Assembly (NCBI GenBank): GCA_050303615.1
Contig: JBNLCC010000077.1
Location: 1-64,000, forward strand
Direction: 5' to 3'
From: CAZDXJ01 sp050303615
GTDB taxonomy: Bacteria; Pseudomonadota; Gammaproteobacteria; Methylococcales; Methylomonadaceae
DNA length: 64,000 nucleotides
Below, in pieces: positions 1 through 8,500 of this stretch; within the stretch, counting starts at the first letter, position 1; every line of letters begins with the position of its first letter. The position numbers and the translations under genes were made by a program. The notes below the pieces were generated by a model. The model had not been told where the DNA came from, searched no databases, and saw only the letters and a list, made by a program, of their open reading frames with translations.

Positions 1-2
1 GG

Positions 3-104
3 AATGATAGTTTTATGCAAAAATTAAAAAAATTATCGACTAACAAATCGTTATATGTAATTCGGTCAATTTCTGAATTAAATGGCTTTGTTGAAAAAAT
101 GTAG
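3..104 (+). CDS. 3' end of an unidentified cassette-like ORF, cut by the window edge
   Basis: An open frame enters from the left edge and ends at the TAG at 102-104. It gives a short lysine- and serine-rich tail (ending NGFVEKM). I do not recognise the protein. Its stop codon lies 10 bp before the attC-like site at 115-183, which is the usual arrangement in an integron gene cassette. It could be noncoding, since only about 34 codons are visible. Confidence 0.35.
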   Translation, partial: NDSFMQKLKKLSTNKSLYVIRSISELNGFVEKM

Positions 105-114
105 AATTCAGGGC

Positions 115-183
115 ATACAACAAGTAGCTGCACCGGAAAAAAACTCGCTAGGTCCGCATTTCTCGGTGAGCTAGGCGTTAAAT
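115..183 (+). other. Integron attC-like recombination site
   Basis: This 69-bp element has the attC layout. A left core ends in AAC at 119-121 (R''), and a right core GTTAAAT at 177-183 fits GTTRRRY (R'). Inner arms TAGCT (125-129) and CACCG (131-135) pair with CGGTG (164-168) and AGCTA (169-173), leaving G130 as a single unpaired base like an attC extrahelical base. Three-base unpaired spacers (122-124 and 174-176) separate the core and inner arms, and a 28-nt variable loop separates the two halves. The left core has one mismatch to RYYYAAC. It sits just after one ORF stop (104) and 26 bp before the next start (210). No integron integrase is visible in the window. Confidence 0.6.
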
Positions 184-209
184 GTCACATAACGAGAGGA
201 TGATTCACT

Positions 210-779
210 ATGGCGGATAATAATAAACAAGCTAGCTCAAATGGGATCAGCGGTCTACCCGGTCCTTGGGCGACAGCAGTACAGCTCATCGGAACTTTCG
301 GTTTGGCGGTTTTTCTGGTTCTGTATTACGTTTTTGTCATGCAACCACAAGACAGAAAACGCTACGACGAATTAAAAGAATCCGTGGAGTCATTAATTCA
401 GGTTGTCGAGAAAGGACAAACCCTGCTGACAAAAGACCAAGCTAAGCGTCTGGAGTCTTTGTACGTAATAGCTGTAGCAAACGAATTGGCTCTAGTTATT
501 CATGAAGAACTTAAAAAGGGAACATCTGAAGAAAACCTTGAAAAGATCATCCGAAATAAGATGCTTCAACAAACTGAACTTTTAGAGGGTTTTGCAAAGA
601 AGGGAGGTGGAAGTATTTCTGAACCTATTGTTCATCGTATCGCTGATCCTTCGGGTGTATCCAAACGATTAGCAGTAATTGCTACAACAGAATGGAAAGC
701 CGTTTCATTGCAGGAACTCTCTTATAACTTGGAAGATTTTCTTGAGTTTTCTTTTGCTGAACGCCGGATGGCAAAGTAA
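210..779 (+). CDS. Hypothetical single-pass membrane protein (possible cassette gene)
   Basis: This 189-aa protein has a short polar N-terminus, one hydrophobic segment at about residues 20-44, and a charged, probably helical cytoplasmic part with a coiled-coil-like stretch at about 47-75. No family is recognised. A purine-rich GAGAGGA stretch lies about 10 bp before the ATG. The gene begins 26 bp after the attC-like site, so it may be the cargo of an integron cassette, but I find no second attC after its stop. Base composition is AT-rich compared with the genes from 2 kb onward. Confidence 0.6.
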   Translation: MADNNKQASSNGISGLPGPWATAVQLIGTFGLAVFLVLYYVFVMQPQDRKRYDELKESVESLIQVVEKGQTLLTKDQAKRLESLYVIAVANELALVIHEELKKGTSEENLEKIIRNKMLQQTELLEGFAKKGGGSISEPIVHRIADPSGVSKRLAVIATTEWKAVSLQELSYNLEDFLEFSFAERRMAK

Positions 780-999
780 CGCGATTTCTAATATTCCAAC
801 CAAAATAATCAGGGTCATAAAAAATAATCGAGGTCAGTGAATAATTGGATTCAGTGTTAATTATATATTTTTAAATGGTGGAGCGCTTCGCTTTGCCGTT
901 TTTTTGGGTGCTGGTTTTGTGATACCTTTTGCAATACCGGTGACATCGCGCTCGAGATTCAACATTGATGCAATAGTATTAAACCAATGGGAGGCTCTG

Positions 1000-1521
1000 A
1001 TGGCTAAATTTTCACAAGATAGTGTACTGGCGGGGACCTGGCGAACCAAGCTCGGCGTTGCCCTGTTTGGTCTCAGCATAGTCATTCCCATGCTTGGGGT
1101 ACCGTTGGTTGCTGCAATCGGGCTATCAGCCACAACCGTTACCACGGTCTCCGGTGTCATGCTCATGGGTTCAGAAGCGCTTGGGATCGTTGCAGTGGCC
1201 GTTATGGGCAAGAGTGGTTACGCCGAAATTAAGAACCGCGTTTTCGGCTTCCTGAAACAATACGGACCACCAGTTGAGGTCAGCCGCACCCGTTACACAA
1301 TCGGCCTCGTTATGTTTGCCTTGCCAATTATTTTCGGTTGGGTTGCGCCGTATGCGACCGAAATGATCCCTTACTACTTAGATAATCAAATTACCTATGG
1401 CGTCATCGGCGACTTGCTGTTACTTGTTAGCCTGTTCGTCTTGGGCGGTGATTTTTGGGACAAACTGCGCGCACTGTTTATCCATGGAGCGAAGGCGGTG
1501 TTTCCGAAAACGACTGAATAA
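1000..1521 (+). CDS. Small multi-pass membrane protein resembling 'transporter suffix domain' proteins
   Basis: The predicted product has 173 residues and four or five hydrophobic segments. The N-terminal half (LGVALFGLS, GVMLMGSEALGIVAVAVMGKSGY) and the following RVFGFLKQYGPP and VSRTRY motifs match what I recall of proteins annotated as transporter suffix domain-containing. Their function is unknown. The frame is open upstream to 904, but the ATG at 1000 is chosen because TGGGAGG lies 6 bp before it and the family begins near this point. No operon partner is evident. The role is unassigned. Confidence 0.65.
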   Translation: MAKFSQDSVLAGTWRTKLGVALFGLSIVIPMLGVPLVAAIGLSATTVTTVSGVMLMGSEALGIVAVAVMGKSGYAEIKNRVFGFLKQYGPPVEVSRTRYTIGLVMFALPIIFGWVAPYATEMIPYYLDNQITYGVIGDLLLLVSLFVLGGDFWDKLRALFIHGAKAVFPKTTE

Positions 1522-1568
1522 TTTGAAATTCAACACTGAGGCCGATGATTTCTAATAATGACAGTTAA

Positions 1569-1801
1569 AAAATTGCCTATATCGAAACGAACAACGGTAA
1601 ATTTCGTACCGTTCCCGTATCGCCCAATTTCATTGAATCGTTACCGCTTAGAGACGGTCGCTTATTCAAATATTGCTCTGGAACCTTATACCGATCAATA
1701 TACGAAGCGGAATTAATTTACCAAAGGGCCAACTGAGCCACGTCTAACGCCATACTTTTGCCAGCCACTATATGATTAACGGCGGTAGTATATTGGTTTT
1801 T
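1569..1801 (+). pseudogene. Decayed P2-type phage integrase (tyrosine recombinase) fragment
   Basis: Conceptual translation gives KFRTVPVSPNF, then a GRLFKYCSG segment in one frame. After a frame change near 1711-1718 it gives LPKGQLSHV, a TAA at 1745-1747, then RHTFASH and NGGSILV. This order matches the catalytic half of P2-like phage integrases (RTVP...LF..C...LP.GQL.HVLRHTFASH...NGG). The stop replaces the leucine before the catalytic RHTFASH box. The N-terminal domain and the C-terminal catalytic tyrosine region are missing. It is a dead remnant of an integrative element, lying beside the attC-like site. Confidence 0.75.
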
Positions 1802-1999
1802 GTCTCACTCGCCCCCCTGTTCATCCGGTGTAACGAAAACGAGCCTCTTAAATGAACAAATGAAAGATTTAATCTCCGTGCAAGCTGCGCTCAACCATTG
1901 CATTGGCGGCAACCGGCATATCCGGTATTTTTCAAGCCGCTGCCGGCACTCAGCGTTTTCCGCGATAGCTGCAGCCTGGATCAATAGCCGGTTACTGTC

Positions 2000-3964
2000 A
2001 TGACAGATGCATCACCCCTAACGTTATTGCCCTACTCTCCCGTATCCCTTGCCGATCAACTGCTGAGTGGCCGGCAACGGATTCTGTTGTACGGTGAAAC
2101 CGGCATCGGCAAATCCACCCTGACAGCCGAACTTGCTCGGGTATTGACCGTTAAAGGCATCACATGCTCGTGTATCAGCGCTGATCCCGGCTCCCCCGGC
2201 TTCGGACTACCCGGCACCGTCGCGCTGGGACAATGGCAAGACACCGGCTGGCAAGCGTTGTACTACGAAGCACTTTGTACATTGGATGCCGGCCGTTTTC
2301 GCCTGCCGTTAATATCGGCAATCAACAAGTTGCTCAAAAAAACGCAACAGGACCTGATACTGATTGATGCGCCCGGCGTAGTCCGCGGCATGGCGGGTTC
2401 GGAATTGCTGACCGCGATGTGCGAACTGCTGGATATCGATACCGTCGTGGTACTGGGCCGACAGTCGAAACCACTGCCGTTAATGCAGGAACTATTGTCG
2501 CTGGACGTACGAATTTTACCGGTTCGCGCCCATTCGCACGCAAATCGTCCCGGCAAAAAACTTCGCGCGAGAAAAAGAACCGGACAATGGCGAACCTATC
2601 TCACTGACGCCAATGAAATAACCATCGATCTAGCCGGTCTTCATTTACTCGGCAATCCTCCCCCCAACGACGTCCCGGAAGCCTGGGTCGGCCGCCAGTG
2701 CGCCTTCATCGATGCCGGCCATACCGTAAGCATGGGGGAAGTCATTGCGCTGCACGGTAATCAGCTTCGGCTTCGCCTGCCCGCGGCGGCAGTGTTTACC
2801 AAGACGTTGCTGGTTCGCGATGCGCGTACCGATAGCAGCGGTCTGCTCGGCAGTGCGGCAACATTTGCTTCCGGTACGCTGCAATTCATTCCTCCACCTG
2901 ATGTTCAGCCCTTTCCGACGCAGAGTTACCATGGCGGTCCGCTACCCGTGGTTAAACTACGCAGCCTATTCGCAACATTGGTCAATGGCGTGTTTGGCGA
3001 CACGCTGGTACATTTGCGACTGCGCCAACAACAGCGTAGCCTGTTGTTCGACCTGGGTGATTCGGGCAGATTGCCCACCCGGATCGCCCACCAAGTCAGC
3101 GACGTTTTTATCAGCCATGCCCATATTGACCATATCGGCGGTTTCCTCTGGCTGTTGCGCGCCCGTCTCGGTGATTTCCCATGCTGCCGGATTTTCGGCC
3201 CTCCGGGTTTGGCCGGCCACATTAAAGGGATGATTAATGGCGTACTTTGGGATCGCATTGGAGATACCGGGCCGCGTTTTGAAATAAATGAAATTCATCG
3301 TGACCGGCTGCAGCGCACTTACCTTAAGGTGGGGTATGGCAGATGTGAAGATCTCCCCGAACTGCGGCTTACCAACGGACTCATTATCGACGACCCGCTA
3401 TTCCGCGTCCGCACCGTTACCCTTGATCACGGTACACCTGTGCAGGCCTATGCTTTTGAAACCAAGGCCAAGCTCAGTGTTGACAAAAACGCTCTCAAAG
3501 CCTTAGGTCTAAATAGCGGCCCGTGGCTTAACCAACTCAAGCAGCTGGTCAGTGCAGAAAATAGGCAGGCGAAAATCCGGCTGCCAGATAACAGCTTACA
3601 GGAGGCGGGTAAACTGGGCGCCCAGCTGCTTAAAGTCATGCCCGGTGAAAAACTGGTCTATGCCACGGATCTGGCAGATACCAAAGCCAATCGCGCCGCC
3701 CTAACCCGCTTGGCACATAAAGCCGATATTTTTTTCTGTGAAGCCTCATTTACCAAGGCCGATATCGAACGAGCCCGCGCGACCGGGCACCTGACAACGC
3801 AGGCTTGTGGTGAGATCGCTACTGCCGCTGATGTAAAACAATTGGTCCCGTTTCATTTCTCCCGACGTTACGAGACAAAACCGGAAACTGTCTACCTGGA
3901 AATAAACAACGCCTGTTCCCGCATCGTCATGCCGCCAAAAAACAGCCTGCCGCATCGTCCTTAA
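2000..3964 (+). CDS. Fusion of Clp1/Grc3-type polynucleotide 5'-kinase and RNase Z (metallo-beta-lactamase nuclease)
   Basis: This 654-aa protein has two enzyme modules. Residues 1 to about 290 form a Clp1/Grc3/NOL9-like P-loop kinase: Walker A GETGIGKST (32-40), the family block DPGSPGFGLPGTVAL (62-76, compare DxGQPEFxPPGxVSL), the D123-A-P-G switch and an Arg-rich lid at 189-200. Residues about 315-650 are RNase Z: HxHxDH at 373-378, a DHGTP block, D557, GHLTTQ with H597, and PFHFSRRY with H619. These kinases phosphorylate 5'-OH RNA or DNA ends, and RNase Z cuts tRNA 3' trailers. Both active sites look complete. The start has no clear Shine-Dalgarno sequence. The combined function, RNA end processing or repair, is inferred. 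The gene sits among decayed mobile DNA. Confidence 0.85.
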   Translation: MTDASPLTLLPYSPVSLADQLLSGRQRILLYGETGIGKSTLTAELARVLTVKGITCSCISADPGSPGFGLPGTVALGQWQDTGWQALYYEALCTLDAGRFRLPLISAINKLLKKTQQDLILIDAPGVVRGMAGSELLTAMCELLDIDTVVVLGRQSKPLPLMQELLSLDVRILPVRAHSHANRPGKKLRARKRTGQWRTYLTDANEITIDLAGLHLLGNPPPNDVPEAWVGRQCAFIDAGHTVSMGEVIALHGNQLRLRLPAAAVFTKTLLVRDARTDSSGLLGSAATFASGTLQFIPPPDVQPFPTQSYHGGPLPVVKLRSLFATLVNGVFGDTLVHLRLRQQQRSLLFDLGDSGRLPTRIAHQVSDVFISHAHIDHIGGFLWLLRARLGDFPCCRIFGPPGLAGHIKGMINGVLWDRIGDTGPRFEINEIHRDRLQRTYLKVGYGRCEDLPELRLTNGLIIDDPLFRVRTVTLDHGTPVQAYAFETKAKLSVDKNALKALGLNSGPWLNQLKQLVSAENRQAKIRLPDNSLQEAGKLGAQLLKVMPGEKLVYATDLADTKANRAALTRLAHKADIFFCEASFTKADIERARATGHLTTQACGEIATAADVKQLVPFHFSRRYETKPETVYLEINNACSRIVMPPKNSLPHRP

Positions 3965-3980
3965 ACATTATATCTTTCAT

Positions 3981-4151
3981 CACCGCGCTGACCCCGGCCG
4001 ACCAGGCAACCGCGCTGGCGATTTCGTCAGCAAGTACGGGACGGCCAAAAGGAATTTGACTGGCCATTTGCTGCCGTTCTTCAGCATTGATTTCATTATC
4101 TTCCGTCAAACCGGCAGAGATCATGCTACTTTTTATGCCGGAATCGGGCAT
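3981..4151 (-). pseudogene. C-terminal remnant of a short-chain dehydrogenase/reductase
   Basis: The minus-strand frame reads GIKSSMISAGL, then IPFGRPVLADEIASAVAW. This resembles the end of SDR proteins (GxIxTxM ... IPxGRxxxPxEIAxAVxxL). The Rossmann nucleotide-binding half and the YxxxK catalytic region are absent, and the frame continues into unrelated sequence near 3980. It is a truncated relic that ends tail to tail with the kinase-RNase Z gene. A short functional protein is unlikely. Confidence 0.5.
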
Positions 4152-4317
4152 AAGTACAAAAATTAGCTATGATTAAGTCAGTATTGATTAATGTTCAAGA
4201 ATTGCAAAACCGACTTGTGTTTGGTGTCCTTGCTTATGAGAAACGAAATATGGCGGTAACGGTGAGCAATTTAGAGATATTACAAAGAACAAATGACCGG
4301 TTCAGTGATACATCCGG

Positions 4318-4668
4318 ATGGGTACGTACCATAGCGATACACCCGACAAGCGGGCGATTGCAGCGTTTAACACAGTAAGAAACCTCGTGATATATGCAGA
4401 TTTTATTGAAGAGCCGGTTTTTGGCGAATTAGTTAAACTACTAACGGAACACTTTAAAAACGTCACCTTTGGTCAGCAAGGGGATATGTGGATCTGGATT
4501 GAGAGTGATGGCATGAAGGTAGAAATCGATACTTTCACCGCCATGTATTTTCAAGTTAAATCTCCGATTTCCAGTCGCAGTCAGCTTGTGCATAAAGTTA
4601 TCGAGCTATTGCAACGGCATTACAAACTCTTCGTATATACCGAACCCGAGTTGGAGGCGCATGAATAG
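4318..4668 (+). CDS. Hypothetical protein
   Basis: A 116-aa soluble protein with no family I recognise. The composition is plausibly coding (many acidic and aromatic residues, no low complexity). It contains motifs such as GDMWIWIESDGMKVEIDTFTAM, suggesting beta strands, followed by a helical SQLVHKVIELLQRHY segment. There is no signal peptide or membrane segment. The start is uncertain because no clear ribosome binding site precedes the ATG. It is followed after 90 bp by a small membrane protein in the same direction. Confidence 0.5.
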   Translation: MGTYHSDTPDKRAIAAFNTVRNLVIYADFIEEPVFGELVKLLTEHFKNVTFGQQGDMWIWIESDGMKVEIDTFTAMYFQVKSPISSRSQLVHKVIELLQRHYKLFVYTEPELEAHE

Positions 4669-4758
4669 AATTGCCCCTACCTATTTCGTCAAATTTTCTT
4701 ACTCTCGTTTACTGTTACGCTGCTGCCACAACCGGCGTCATTCGAAAGGTTATTCAAC

Positions 4759-5034
4759 ATGGAAGCGCTGAGTCTGCTAATTATTTTTCCTGCCGGTGCG
4801 TTGCTCATTGGCGTCGCATTCCTGGTAATCGCCTTCCTCAGGAAGAAAAAAATTCCTGCTTTCGTCGGCACGATGTGGCTGCTCTACGGCGTGTACGAGT
4901 ATCTTATGTACACTCGTGTGCTATGTACGGGTGAGTGCAATATTAGAATCGATTTGCTGCTGATTTATCCAGTACTTATGCTGGCCACAGTCATCGGCTT
5001 GATTAGTGCTGTATGGCGGATAAACTTGCCTTAG
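4759..5034 (+). CDS. Small three-helix membrane protein, unknown function
   Basis: This 91-aa protein has three hydrophobic segments at about residues 4-27, 33-50 and 64-85. A lysine-rich loop follows the first segment, and two cysteines (VLCTGEC) lie between the second and third. No family is identified. It lies in a run of short same-strand genes (4318-5419) that may form a small accessory operon. Confidence 0.55.
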   Translation: MEALSLLIIFPAGALLIGVAFLVIAFLRKKKIPAFVGTMWLLYGVYEYLMYTRVLCTGECNIRIDLLLIYPVLMLATVIGLISAVWRINLP

Positions 5035-5095
5035 CCGCCTCACGATAAAAACTAAAATACGGTGCCGGCTCTGTGCAACAGCGAGTAAAAGGCGT

Positions 5096-5419
5096 ATGAC
5101 TAATCGAGACATCGCTCTGGAATATCTTCGGTGCTTCTGTGCCGGAGATATTGATGGCTTGGAGCCGCTTCTGGCTCATGACCTGATATTCAATGGGACT
5201 TTCCATTCTTATCGCTCGTCGGCAGAATACCTAGCCGGTTTGAGAAGCGATCCACCGGAAAAAAGCCAATGCCATATTCTGGGGATAACGGCAGATTCGG
5301 AGTCAGTGGCTTTGTTCTACGAATACCGGAAGCCTGACCGGGTGATGCAAATTGCACAATTGTTTAAAATTTCCGAACTAAAAATCAATGAAATCTTATT
5401 GATTTTTGATGGCAGATAG
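5096..5419 (+). CDS. SnoaL/NTF2-like fold protein
   Basis: This 107-aa protein matches the small NTF2-like (SnoaL-like) fold: an N-terminal helix MTNRDIALEYLRCFCAGDIDGLEPLLAHDLIF, a strand region ending VALFYEYRKPD, and a final IAQLFKISELKINEILLIFD strand pair. Members range from polyketide cyclases and isomerases to non-enzymatic proteins. The substrate cannot be predicted. The start ATG at 5096 is the first in frame. Confidence 0.65.
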   Translation: MTNRDIALEYLRCFCAGDIDGLEPLLAHDLIFNGTFHSYRSSAEYLAGLRSDPPEKSQCHILGITADSESVALFYEYRKPDRVMQIAQLFKISELKINEILLIFDGR

Positions 5420-5574
5420 GCATGTTTTTACCGAACTAATTGCGGTTCAAGTCGTTATAATAGCTTTCATATAGAATTTTGTTGTCTTGCGAACGCAGCA
5501 GATGTTTTCCGAAACATCACAGCAATTCCGTTGACTAAGTGCTTTATATAAACTGTTCATTGTTATTCAAACCC

Positions 5575-8500
5575 ATGTCCTCTTCATGCCCCGCACCGCC
5601 CGTACCGACAATGTCCGATTTTCATCCGGTCGTTGCCGAATGGTTCGGGCAGCAATTTCGGGAACCTTCCGCCGTTCAAGCGCAAGCCTGGCCGGTAATT
5701 CAGGCGAAACAATCGGCGCTGATCGCCGCCCCGACCGGTTCCGGTAAAACCTTGGCCGCATTCCTGGCGGTTATCGATCAATTGGTCAGGCAAGGGTTGG
5801 ACGGCACGTTACCCGATGCGACGCAAGTGATTTATATCTCGCCGCTAAAGGCATTATCCAACGATATTCGCAAAAACCTGGAACAACCCTTGTCCGGCAT
5901 CGACATGGCGCTGCTGGAAGCTGCTTTGCCGGGCGTGGCAATTCGGGCACAAACCCGTACCGGTGATACCACCCAGGCTGAACGCACGGCGATGAAAAAA
6001 TTTCCGCCGCATATTCTGGTAACCACGCCGGAGTCGCTTTATATCCTATTGACCTCGCAATCGGGCCGCGACATGTTGAAAACCGTGCGCACCGTCATTG
6101 TCGATGAAATTCACGCACTGGCCGGCAACAAGCGCGGCGCGCATTTAATGCTGTCGCTGGAACGATTAAACCGGCTGACCGAACAATTGCCGGTACGTAT
6201 CGGCCTTTCGGCCACGCAAAAACCGTTGGATGCCATTGCCGGCTTTTTAATCGGCGATCGCCAACTGCCTTGCACGATCATCGACACCGGCCACGTACGC
6301 CGGCGCGATTTGCGAATCGAAGTGACCGGCTCGCCGTTGGAAGCGGTGATGGCCAATGAAGTATGGAGTGAAATCTATGACTGGCTCGAACAGTTGGTCC
6401 TTGAACACCGCACCACGCTGATTTTCGTCAATACCCGCCGTTTGGCCGAGCGTGCCGCCGCTGCACTGGCCGAACGGCTGGGGGAAACGGCAGTGACCGC
6501 ACATCACGGCAGTCTGGCCAAGGAACACCGGCTGTCTGCCGAACAACGCCTGAAACGCGGAGAGTTAAAAGCGCTGGTCGCCACTGCGTCGCTGGAATTG
6601 GGCATTGATATCGGCGACGTCGACCTGGTCTGCCAGCTGGGCTCGCCGCACGGCATAGCCGCGTTTCTACAACGGGTCGGACGCTCCGGACATAACCTGG
6701 GAGCGATTCCCAAAGGCCGTTTGTTTCCGTTATCGCGCGACGATCTGCTGGAATGTACCGCGCTGCTGGCAGCGATCAGCAAGGATCAACTGGATAAAAT
6801 CGAGATACCGGCCCATCCGCTGGATGTATTGGCGCAGCAAATTGTCGCCGAAGTATCTTGCAGGGAATGGAATGAAGAGGAGCTGTTCCATACCTTCAGA
6901 CCGGCCTGGCCTTATCGCCGATTAACCGAACACCAGTATAAGGCTGTGGTAAAGATGCTCAGCGACGGTTACCATACCCGCCGAGGCCGCCGCGGCGCCT
7001 ATATCCATCGAGACGTAGTACACGGCATGCTCAGAGCCCGCAAAGGCGCCAGGCTGACGGCGATGCTTAACGGCGGCGCGATTCCCGATCAATTCGACTA
7101 TGATGTTATCCTGCAACCGGAAGGATTGTTTGTAGGGACCCTCAACGAAGACTTTGCCTTCGAAAGCCTACCCGGCGATATTTTTCAGCTGGGCAACACC
7201 TGTTACCGCATGCTGAAAATCGAGCAAGGCCGGGTTTATGCCGAAGACGCGCACGGCCAGCCGCCTAACATACCGTTCTGGTTCGGTGAGGCGCCGGGAA
7301 GAACCAACGAATTATCGCAGGCGGTTTCCGAGTTATCGGAGCGCCTGAACCTATTGCTGGAGCAAGACGCAGGTGCCGCTAACCACTATCTCCGCAACGA
7401 TTTAGCCCTGCCCCCGGCTGCCGCCGAACAGCTCATCGAATACCTGGCTGCCGCCAAGGCGGCATTGACGGTACTGCCCTCTTTCAGCCGCATTATCTTC
7501 GAACGATTTTTCGACGAAACCGGCGACATGCATTTCGTAGTGCATTCGCCCTACGGTTCTCGCATCAACCGCGCCTGGGGTTTGGCGTTGCGCAAGCGTT
7601 TTTGCCGCCGTTTCAATTTCGAACTGCAGGCGGCGGCCGGCGAAGACAATATCGTATTGTCGCTGGGTCCGACGCACAGCTTCCCGCTGCTCGAGCCAGC
7701 CGGTTATCTGAAATCGGCCAGCGTCGAAGACCTGTTGATCCAGGCTTTGCTGGCGGCGCCGATGTTTCCGACCCGCTGGCGATGGGTGGCCAATACCGCG
7801 TTGGCGGTACCGCGCAACCGAGCCGGTAAAAAAGTGCCGGCGCCGTTTCAACGCAACGATGCCGAGGACTTGATCTCGGTGGTGTTTCCCGATCAACTGG
7901 CCTGCTTCGAAAATATCGCCGGCGACCGCGAGGTTCCGGATCATCCACTGGTCGAACAGACGCTTTGGGATTGCCTGCACGAACTGATGGACATAGACGG
8001 GCTCAAGCAACTGCTGACCGGTATCGAACAAGGCGCCGTACAAATTATCGCCCGTGATTTAACCAGTCCGTCGCCGTTGGCTCAGGAAATCCTCAATGCC
8101 CGCCCCTATGCCTTCCTGGACGACGCACCGGCCGAAGAAAGGCGAACCCTGGCTATCCAGCAGCGGCGCTTTGCCAATCCGCAGGAGGCGGCCGAAATCG
8201 GTCGGCTCAATCCGGAAGCGATTACACGGGTATGTATCGAAGCCTGGCCCGAAGCACACAACGAAGACGAACTGCATGACGCGCTGCTGGTTTTGGGTTT
8301 TCTGACCGAAGCGGAAGGCGAACGCGGCCCTTTATCGGCGTTGCATGAGCAAATGGCGCACGGTTGGCCGGCGCTGATGGAAAACCTGCAGCAAAACGGA
8401 CGTGCCGTGGTACTGCAGGTCTCCGACGAACAGCGCCTTTGGGTGGCCGCCGAACGATTGCATGAATTACGCCGGCTGTTCCCGAATGCTGCAAGCTTAC

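Noticed and set aside
1735..1760. Second attC-like core (CGTCTAACGCC) on the other strand
   Set aside because: No matching partner core or paired arms; the bases belong to the decayed integrase (LSHV-RHTFASH).
1800..2003. 67-codon frame before the kinase-RNase Z gene
   Set aside because: It has no ribosome site, low-quality composition, and starts inside the integrase remnant.
4169..4378. 69-codon frame overlapping the hypothetical gene at 4318
   Set aside because: It overlaps a longer frame with better composition and has no recognisable family.
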